Below, one piece after another: positions 8,201-13,415 of a DNA stretch of 13,415 nt (positions are counted from its first letter, which is position 1; every line of letters starts with the position of its first letter). The notes beneath the pieces were generated by a model, which saw nothing but the letters and a program-made list of their open reading frames with translations, was not told the origin of the DNA and searched no databases. The position numbers and the translations under genes were made by a program. This stretch comes from an alpha proteobacterium 3107 (GTDB taxonomy: Bacteria; Pseudomonadota; Alphaproteobacteria; Rhodobacterales; Rhodobacteraceae), in NCBI GenBank assembly GCA_001483205.1, contig JPPB01000232.1:1-13415 (forward strand). The letters run 5' to 3'.

Positions 8201-8666
8201 GTGCAGTTGCCGAACGATCATCCATTTCCCGGAATTGCGGGGAAACCCCGGCCTCCAGCGGAAACCGGCGCAGCAGGGCGGCGCAAAACGAATGGATGGT
8301 CTGGATTTTCAGCCCGCCGGGGGTCTCTATCGCGCGGGCGAACAGCCGCCGCGCCCCGGCAATGCGCGCATCACTGATCCGGCCCGTCAGCCCAAGGTCG
8401 GCAAGGCTTTGGCGCAGGGCGGCCTCTTCCGCCATCGCCCAGCTCCCCAGCCGCGCGAACAGGCGGTTCTGCATCTCTGAGGCGGCGGCCTTGGTGTAGG
8501 TCAGGCACAGAACATTCTGCGGCGACACCCCGTCAAGCAACAGCCGGGCCACCCGGTCGGTCAGCACCCGCGTCTTGCCGGACCCGGCATTGGCCGACAA
8601 CCAGACAGAGCCGGCCGGGTCCGCCGCGCGCGCCTGCGCCTGTGTTGCCGCATCGCGCCCGGTCAT
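5202..8666 (-). CDS. addA: Double-strand break repair helicase-nuclease AddA
   Basis: AddA is the UvrD/SF1-type 3'-5' helicase and nuclease subunit of AddAB, which resects double-strand ends for RecA-dependent repair. All motor motifs are intact in this 1154-residue protein: Walker A ANAGSGKT (25-32), motif II VDEAQD (393-398), motif III VVGDRKQSIFSF (430-441), motif IV EHSFR (473-477), motif V VMTVHGAKGLE (779-789) and motif VI LLYVAMTRAEK (848-858). A proline-rich linker (about 930-965, including a run of six prolines) leads to the C-terminal RecB-type nuclease. Its active-site residues are present: H992 in GARIHLLLEH, D1073, D1096 and K1098 in VDFKTN, and Q1107/Y1111 in QLGAY. The start ATG overlaps the addB stop (ATGA) and has GGAG 8 nt upstream, implying translational coupling with addB. 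Confidence 0.97.
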   Translation of the reverse strand: MTGRDAATQAQARAADPAGSVWLSANAGSGKTRVLTDRVARLLLDGVSPQNVLCLTYTKAAASEMQNRLFARLGSWAMAEEAALRQSLADLGLTGRISDARIAGARRLFARAIETPGGLKIQTIHSFCAALLRRFPLEAGVSPQFREMDDRSATALRNAALDRIAAGPDAGVLDRLAAYLSGDDLSDLMTAIAGARDMFGPVPDRDAIWAALGLPADMSEERILRDLGLEGDRAAFSALLSALRGGSANDTKAAEKLQAVDPSCLRLTDLPVLENVFLTGPKAKAGAYTAKIDAFPTKATRNTLGPQMDAINALMGRVEQARHHRCGLYTAGKTLALHEFAAVFLREYDHGKNAHGWLDFDDLILKARALLTRPEVAQWVLFRLDGDIDHILVDEAQDTSPEQWQVIEQLTREFAAGQGARADTHRTIFVVGDRKQSIFSFQGADPQEFDRMRAEFAGRLKVARRPFETMKLEHSFRSAAPVLRLVDAVFGGGDGDDGSDGTGWQDRHIAFRTTMPGRVDLWPAEPKAETTDPGEWYAPVDRVAENHHMVILANRIADRIGAMVGQATIPDTDRAGGYRMRPVTEGDFLILVQRRSLLFQELIRACKNRGLQTSGADRLKIGAELAVRDITALLSFLATPEDDLSLAAALRSPLFGWSERDLHALAAPRPKGSVLWAALRGQADRHPETLAMLGALRDDTDFLRPHDLIERILIRHNGRRRLLARLGPEAEDGIDALLHQALAYERSDIPGLTGFLAWLDSDEAEVKRRPETAGNRIRVMTVHGAKGLESPIVILPDTAAHTSRIRDGILPGADGPALWAPPADMRSAPVAAAHERLVTRQAAERDRLLYVAMTRAEKWLIVTGAGDMGKEDGRAWYQRVVAGMKRAGAVPYELAEGTGLRLSGGDWPETAGTTPPPLPTETPMAAEGIPDWAHHPPPPPPDTPAPLAPSALGGAKVLPGPGGAMADDAADDAPRDDGPEQEAAMLRGARIHLLLEHLPAHPRDHWPELSRTLLRARFPDGPDADLQDALAEAAGVITAPGLGFLFAPDALAEVDLSATVPELSGHRVSGVIDRLIITPGKVLAVDFKTNAAIPARPEDTPDGILRQLGAYAAALGQIYPDREIATAILWTASATLMTIPRGIVKQALEQAALS

Positions 8667-11614
8667 GGCATTTGCTCCGGCACGGGGTCGTCGGTCTCAT
8701 TCCATTCACCAAACCGGGCGAGGTGATCATACGCGCCCTCAAACCGCTGTGTCGCAACCGCCCGGCGAGAGGTATACCCCCGCCCGTCGCCGGACCACGC
8801 CCCGATCAGCCGCTGAAACTGTCGCCAGACCTCATCAAGCCCCGGATCATCAATCGGGGCCTGAACTTCCTCGGGCTTTGCCCCCAGCCCGATGAAATAT
8901 GCGCCCGCGACGCGCGCCGGGCCAGGCACCGGAAACCCGCCGCGCTCGACCATCGCCGCCTCCAGCAGCAACTGCTTGTTGAAATGGGTCTGTTCCTTTG
9001 GGCTTGGCGGCTTTCCGGTCTTGTAGTCATAGATCAGGATTGCGCCGTCCTCTGCCCGGTCGAACCGGTCCGCCTTGGCGGTCAGGGTGAAATCGACGCC
9101 CTCAAGCGCCAGTTCGCCCTGCTGTTCCGGCGGCGCAAGCGGGGTGGCGGTTTCGCGCCGCCGGGCCTCGGTTTCGATGAACCAGTCGGCGGCCCTGCCC
9201 AGCCGGGCCAGCCACAGCCGCCGCGCAACGGGCCAGGGCACACAGTCGTTCAGAACCGCTTGCGCGATCCGCATCAGGTCATCGCGGGTCGCGCCGCCCT
9301 CGGTCAGAAACCGTTCCAGAACCCGGTGCAGGATCACCCCCCGCGCCGCCGCATCCGGCAAGGGGTTGATCGGGCCGAGCGGCTTCAGGCGCAGGATATG
9401 TTCCGCGTAAATCGCATAGGGGTCACGAATCAGCGTCTCGATCCGGGTCACGGACAGGCGGCGCGGCCTCTGATGCGCGGGCGGGCGGGGCGCAGGGCGT
9501 TTTGCCGGGGCGACCGTGGCAGTCGGGGCCTCAAATGTGCGGGTCAGCCTCAGCCAGCCCTCGCCCCTTTGCCGCATTGCCGCCAGCGCCGCCGCCCCGC
9601 CGTTCCCGTCGCCCTGCCCGTGCAGCCCGTTCAGAAGGTTCATAACCCGGTTCAGCCAGCGCGACGGCACGGTTTCGGCCTCTGCATCCCGCATCGCACG
9701 GGTCAGCCAGACTTCCGGCGCGGCAACGGCCTGTTGAAAGTCATGGGCGGCAAGCCCGATGCGACGCTCCGGCAGCAACAGGCCCGCCGCCCGGCGCATA
9801 TCCCGGTTGAGCCACGGATCGGGGGCAGGCCGGGCGGGCCAGACGCCTTCGTTCAGCCCGCCGAGGATCACCAGATCGGCCCCCTGTGCGCGGGCCTCCA
9901 GCAGGCCCAGGATCAGGATACCGGGATGCGGGCGATCCGGGTCGCGGATGTCCCGGCCCGCCATCAGCCCGTGCAGCAAAGCGGCGTATTCCGGGGGCGA
10001 CACCGGCCCGCCTGCGCCCGCCGCCCGGCCCAATTCTTCCATCAGCTCCCTTGCCGCACGGCCCGCCGCCTGCCGCCAGAGCTCATGCCCGTCGCCGCCG
10101 GACGGCCCTGCGGCCAGCGCCTCGGCAAGGCGCAGGTGACAGCGGATATGTTCGGAAAGCTCCCGGACGCCCGCGCGCTCATGGCCCTCCACCAGCCCGG
10201 TCAGCCATTGCGCCCAGACCTCTCTGTCCTCATCGCCTGCGGCCCATCCGGTCAGGTCAGCGTCCAGCGGAAAGGCCACGGCCCGGTCGCGCAGCCACAG
10301 CTCCAGCCGCCGCGTCCACAGCAGATGCTGCCCGCGCGCGTCCGCGCCGGTATTGGTCAGCGGATGCTTGAGCAGGGCCAGAAACGCCCCGGTGGTCAGC
10401 CGCTGGCCGAACAGCGCCGCCACATGGCGCAAAAACCGGCCCGGTGCCGACAGCGCAAGCGGCAATCCGGCGCTGTCATCGGGGATGATCCCCCAGCGGT
10501 CGAGGGCGGCGGTGACCTGCCGTGCCAGATGCCGGTCGGGCGAGATCAGCGCCGCCCTCTTCCCGTCCTCTGCCGCCTTGCGCAGCCGGAGCGCGATGGC
10601 GGCGGCCTCTTCCCGGCCCGATGCGGCCTCCAGCAATGTCACGTCCGCAAGGGCCGCCCCGACATTTGCCAGCCCCGGCCCGTCGGTCATCCACTGATCG
10701 GTCACCGGTGCGGGGCGCAGTGCCAGCGACACCAGCCTGTTGCGCGCCGGGCACGGGGCGCGCGCGCCACTCCACGCCTGAACATCCCCCGGCCCGCAGC
10801 CCAGCGCATCCAGCAGCCGGGCAAAGCGAAACTGCGGGTGATCTTCGTCGGTCATCGCCTCTGCCATGCTGTCCCAGACATGTGCAGGCTGGTCGAAATC
10901 GAAACCGGACAGGATCAGCGCCCCCCGCGGCAACCGGGCAACCGCGCGCATCAGCATCCCGGTCGTCCCCCGTGATCCGGTAGACCCGGCGACGATAACC
11001 GGATGATCGGGGGGCGTGGCGCGCCACCGGGCGAGCAGATGATTGAGCGCCCTGCGCCTGCGGGCCTCGACCCCCGGAGCCACCACATCAAAACAGGGCG
11101 CGATCAGTTGCAGGAACGACAGCGCCCGTGCCCAGTGGCCGGACTGATCGGTCACATCAAGGGTGCGGAAGACATCCGCGCCGACCCCTTCGCCGTGCAT
11201 TTCCTCGGTCAGCGCAATCAGGCTGTCGGCCAGATCAAAGGCGGCGGTCTGCGGGGCGAGGTCCGGCTCTGCCGCGATAAGCCCGCGGACAAGGCGGGCA
11301 AGCTCCAGCCGGGTCTCCAGCAGGGTTGAGGCAGGCGGCGCGACAGCGGGGTCAAGGTGTTCCGGGTTGGTCAAGAGCCGGATGCGCGGCAGAAATCCGG
11401 GCGGCCCCTGATCAAACAACGCCTGTATCCGCCGCTGCATCCGACGGGTGTTGACGAACAATTCGACGCGGGCCATTGCCTCGGGCGGGTGGCCTTTCAG
11501 CCGCCCGCGCAGCCCGTCCACAAGCGCCATGGCGAAATCCACCCCCGGCGGGGTGGCGAACAGGCGCGGGCCGGGCCGGGGGGCAAACAGGGTGTCAGGC
11601 CGGGGGTCAGGCAT
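8663..11614 (-). CDS. addB: Double-strand break repair protein AddB
   Basis: AddB is the partner of AddA, with a helicase-like fold and a second RecB-type nuclease that in characterised AddAB cuts the other strand. At 983 residues it fits the shorter alphaproteobacterial AddB type. The N-terminal half has no canonical Walker A; the nearest segment is VAGSTGSRGTTG (208-219), so ATP-driven translocation probably rests with AddA. GLNEGVWPARP lies at 586-596. The C-terminal nuclease has H763 in RGVILHRVLERF, D849 in AKADR, D863 and K865 in IYDYKTG, and Q881 in QLLLEA. The segment RDPYAIYAEHILRLKPL (730-746) carries no cysteine, so the 4Fe-4S cluster known from Bacillus AddB appears absent. ATG at 11614 has a perfect AGGAGG 9 nt upstream, and the gene overlaps the murU end by 8 bp. 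The frame is open to 11677, but that would lie deep within murU. Confidence 0.95.
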   Translation of the reverse strand: MPDPRPDTLFAPRPGPRLFATPPGVDFAMALVDGLRGRLKGHPPEAMARVELFVNTRRMQRRIQALFDQGPPGFLPRIRLLTNPEHLDPAVAPPASTLLETRLELARLVRGLIAAEPDLAPQTAAFDLADSLIALTEEMHGEGVGADVFRTLDVTDQSGHWARALSFLQLIAPCFDVVAPGVEARRRRALNHLLARWRATPPDHPVIVAGSTGSRGTTGMLMRAVARLPRGALILSGFDFDQPAHVWDSMAEAMTDEDHPQFRFARLLDALGCGPGDVQAWSGARAPCPARNRLVSLALRPAPVTDQWMTDGPGLANVGAALADVTLLEAASGREEAAAIALRLRKAAEDGKRAALISPDRHLARQVTAALDRWGIIPDDSAGLPLALSAPGRFLRHVAALFGQRLTTGAFLALLKHPLTNTGADARGQHLLWTRRLELWLRDRAVAFPLDADLTGWAAGDEDREVWAQWLTGLVEGHERAGVRELSEHIRCHLRLAEALAAGPSGGDGHELWRQAAGRAARELMEELGRAAGAGGPVSPPEYAALLHGLMAGRDIRDPDRPHPGILILGLLEARAQGADLVILGGLNEGVWPARPAPDPWLNRDMRRAAGLLLPERRIGLAAHDFQQAVAAPEVWLTRAMRDAEAETVPSRWLNRVMNLLNGLHGQGDGNGGAAALAAMRQRGEGWLRLTRTFEAPTATVAPAKRPAPRPPAHQRPRRLSVTRIETLIRDPYAIYAEHILRLKPLGPINPLPDAAARGVILHRVLERFLTEGGATRDDLMRIAQAVLNDCVPWPVARRLWLARLGRAADWFIETEARRRETATPLAPPEQQGELALEGVDFTLTAKADRFDRAEDGAILIYDYKTGKPPSPKEQTHFNKQLLLEAAMVERGGFPVPGPARVAGAYFIGLGAKPEEVQAPIDDPGLDEVWRQFQRLIGAWSGDGRGYTSRRAVATQRFEGAYDHLARFGEWNETDDPVPEQMP

Positions 11615-12323
11615 CGGCGGCGTCCTCCTCTGCCAGCATCGCCTCGGCAAGGCTGACCCCTTCCGGCGTGCCGACATCGCACCACCGGCCCGGATAGGGC
11701 AGGCCGAACAGCCCCCCCCGCGCGATCATCCGGTCCCAGAGGGCATTGAGGGAAAACGCCTGTTCACTGACCTCTGCCAGCCCCCCCGTGCGGATGATCT
11801 GCGCGCCGGAATAGACCATGCCCGCGCCGCGCGTGATCTGACCGGCCTCTGACAGCCGGAAATCCCCGTCGCCGCGATGCCCGGTGGCCCGCGCGCGCGG
11901 GATCAGCAGCAACAGCGCCTCCATCCGCGCCCCGTCCCAGGCCCGCGCCAGCAGGTCGAGCGGGTTGGGGCAGGACCAGACCGCATCAGCGTTCAGCGTA
12001 TAGACCGGATCATGGTTCAGAAGCGGCAGCGCCTTGCGCAACCCGCCCCCGGTTTCCAGAATCGCCCCGGTTTCATCGGAAAACGCCACCTTTCGCCCGG
12101 CAAGGTGGTCGCGGATCATCTGCGCCTTATAGTGCAGGTTGACAACGACCGTCCCGGCCCCGGCCTCTGCCCCCGCCACAGTATCAAGGGCGCGGTCGAT
12201 CAGCGCGCGGCCCGCAACCTTGATCAGCGGTTTGGGGCGGTCAGCGGTCAGCGGCCCCATGCGGGTTCCGAACCCGGCGGCAAACAGCATCAGGGCGGCG
12301 GGGCGTTCTGTCGTCATGCGCAT
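11607..12323 (-). CDS. murU: MurNAc-1-phosphate uridylyltransferase-type nucleotidyltransferase
   Basis: The protein is a sugar-phosphate nucleotidyltransferase. Its pairing with an AmgK-type kinase indicates MurU, which makes UDP-MurNAc from MurNAc-1-phosphate and UTP in the peptidoglycan recycling route that bypasses de novo MurA/MurB synthesis. Numbered from the ATG at 12317, the signature FAAGFGTRMGPLTADRPKPL spans 12-31, NADAVW (metal-binding D111) 109-114, and the C-terminal WCDVGTPEG 212-220. Length is 236-238 residues, normal for compact MurU. Two starts are close: ATG 12317 forms an ATGA overlap with the amgK stop, while ATG 12323, chosen here, has AGGA 10 nt upstream. A rival function, UTP-glucose-1-phosphate-type activity, is less likely given the neighbour. 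The 3' end overlaps addB by 8 bp. Confidence 0.88.
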   Translation of the reverse strand: MRMTTERPAALMLFAAGFGTRMGPLTADRPKPLIKVAGRALIDRALDTVAGAEAGAGTVVVNLHYKAQMIRDHLAGRKVAFSDETGAILETGGGLRKALPLLNHDPVYTLNADAVWSCPNPLDLLARAWDGARMEALLLLIPRARATGHRGDGDFRLSEAGQITRGAGMVYSGAQIIRTGGLAEVSEQAFSLNALWDRMIARGGLFGLPYPGRWCDVGTPEGVSLAEAMLAEEDAADA

Positions 12324-13300
12324 CGCAACCATTTCCTGTGATCCGCATCCGGGGCAGGCAGGGCGGACAGAACCGTCCTGCGGACCGGCGCGGCGGCGGG
12401 GTGCTCCAGATTGGCCAGCAGATGGCCCCAGACGCGCGGCAACAGGTCGAGATATTGCGGCTTGCCGCCCGTGCGGGCCAGACGGGCAAAGACGCCCAGA
12501 ATGCGCAGGGCACGCTGTGCGCCCAGAACGGCGCAGGCGGCCAGCAGCGCATCCTGCGGCAGACCGGCGGCACGGGCATAGCGCGCAACCATCGCCCCGG
12601 CGCAATCGTCCGATACATCCCGACGCGCGTCCTGAAGCAGCGACATCAGGTCATACCCCCGGTGCCCGGTCATCGCGTCCTGAAAATCGAGCAGCCCGGT
12701 GCGCGCGGGGCCGGAGCGCCCCGGCAACCAGATCAGGTTTTCAGCGTGGTAATCGCGCAGGACCATGACATCCCCTTGCAACGGAACCCCTGCCAGCATG
12801 GTCTTTAGCCCCGCGGAAATCGCCGCGAATGCGTCCGGGGATGCCACCGGGCAATACCACTCAAAAGTCGGGGCGATGTATCGGATCATTTCGGGCGGGT
12901 CATAGGCGGGCAGGGCCACGGGCGCGGGACAGTCGTGCAGGCAGAGCAGCACATCGACCGCTGATTTGTAGAGCGTGCCCTCGCCGCCCGGATCACGGCG
13001 CAACACGCGGGCATAGAGGTCATCGCCCAGGTCTTCCATCAGGATGAACCCCGCCGCGCGATCCTCGGCGAAAATGTCCGGGGCGCTCAGCCCGCACCCG
13101 CGCAGATGGGCGGCAATGGCCAGGAAAGGCGCGATGTCGCCCGCCTCTTCGGGGCAGTCCATGACGATTGCGGTGCGCGCCCCCTGCCTTAGCCGGGCGT
13201 AGCGGCGGGCCGACGCATCCCCGGCGACCTCGGTGGCCGCCGCGCGCCCCCAGCCTGCGGCGCGGATGAACGCCTCTCTTTGCCTTAGGCGGTCATTCAT
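12314..13300 (-). CDS. amgK: Anomeric MurNAc/GlcNAc kinase (aminoglycoside-phosphotransferase fold)
   Basis: AmgK phosphorylates the anomeric hydroxyl of MurNAc (and GlcNAc) with ATP, giving the substrate of MurU, encoded immediately downstream. The 328-residue protein has the APH/choline-kinase fold: an N-lobe with GDASARRYARL (27-37), hinge ILMEDLGDD (86-94), catalytic loop LRDYHAENLIWL (181-192, with base D183 and metal ligand N188) and the DFG-equivalent LLDFQDA (203-209, D205). The usual HGD of such kinases reads LRD here, as in AmgK relatives. ATG at 13300 has no strong Shine-Dalgarno, suggesting coupling to an upstream gene. In many relatives that is tsaE, but here the repeat at 13331 begins 30 bp upstream. 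Older annotations would call it an aminoglycoside phosphotransferase; antibiotic resistance is not implied. Confidence 0.88.
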   Translation of the reverse strand: MNDRLRQREAFIRAAGWGRAAATEVAGDASARRYARLRQGARTAIVMDCPEEAGDIAPFLAIAAHLRGCGLSAPDIFAEDRAAGFILMEDLGDDLYARVLRRDPGGEGTLYKSAVDVLLCLHDCPAPVALPAYDPPEMIRYIAPTFEWYCPVASPDAFAAISAGLKTMLAGVPLQGDVMVLRDYHAENLIWLPGRSGPARTGLLDFQDAMTGHRGYDLMSLLQDARRDVSDDCAGAMVARYARAAGLPQDALLAACAVLGAQRALRILGVFARLARTGGKPQYLDLLPRVWGHLLANLEHPAAAPVRRTVLSALPAPDADHRKWLRCA

Positions 13301-13330
13301 GGATCAGGCCCAACACCGTTGCCCATCGCG

Positions 13331-13415
13331 GAGACCTTTGCATGATGGCGCATCGACGGCCAAATGTCCCGCCCGGCGGAACGCCGGGCAGCGCCTGCCT
13401 GCCCCCCGGCAGGCG
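13331..13415 (+). repeat. Third copy of the MITE-like element, cut by the window edge
   Basis: It starts GAGACCTTTGCATGATGGCG, then CATC and a GGCCAAATGTCC segment, and closely follows the arm at 1745-1832. Both hairpins recur: GCCCGGCG/CGCCGGGC at 13371-13378 and 13382-13389, and GCGCCTGCC (13391-13399) pairing with GGCAGGCG (13408-13415). Relative to the other copies the terminal motif has C-to-T and A-to-G changes. The far end is outside the window. It lies 30 bp upstream of amgK, where a promoter or the end of the preceding gene would be expected. Confidence 0.6.

Overview
The window is GC-rich chromosomal DNA that looks alphaproteobacterial, most likely from the Rhodobacteraceae. This rests on the protein sequences, on the gene order phosphotransferase–nucleotidyltransferase–addB–addA–trxA, and on a leucine-biosynthesis region with two unrelated genes between leuD and leuB. 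No sequence search could be run, so the family assignment is inference. Every confident gene lies on the minus strand, so transcription runs from the right edge to the left edge.

Layout, in transcription order. At 13331-13415 is the start of a dispersed repeat, cut by the window edge. It lies just ahead of a tightly packed operon: amgK (12314-13300), murU (11607-12323), addB (8663-11614) and addA (5202-8666). The junctions overlap by a few bases, with ATGA start/stop overlaps at amgK/murU and addB/addA. trxA (4821-5141) follows with its own good promoter, whose -35 box sits on the addA stop codon. A hairpin separates trxA from leuD (4153-4758). An AT-rich gap (3942-4152) leads to an unrecognised multi-spanning membrane protein (3099-3941) and an endonuclease/exonuclease/phosphatase-fold protein (1990 to about 3072). 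Then come leuB (553-1659), a tRNA-Pro(CGG) gene with its own promoter (375-451), and hairpin-rich non-coding DNA to the left edge.

Functions. AmgK and MurU salvage MurNAc from peptidoglycan to UDP-MurNAc. AddA and AddB form the double-strand-break processing helicase-nuclease. LeuD and LeuB carry out two steps of leucine synthesis; leuC and leuA are not in the window. TrxA is a classical WCGPC thioredoxin.

The least ordinary part is a family of short non-coding elements. Two complete units (90-270 and 1745-1957) are bounded by perfect inverted repeats of 13 and 17 bp sharing the core AAGACCTCTGCAT. A third, edge-truncated copy starts at 13331. They share a conserved arm of about 85 bp, largely hairpin-forming, and contain no transposase, so they resemble MITEs or decayed insertion-sequence ends. 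Apart from these, the region is mostly housekeeping, and I found no convincing new multi-gene system.
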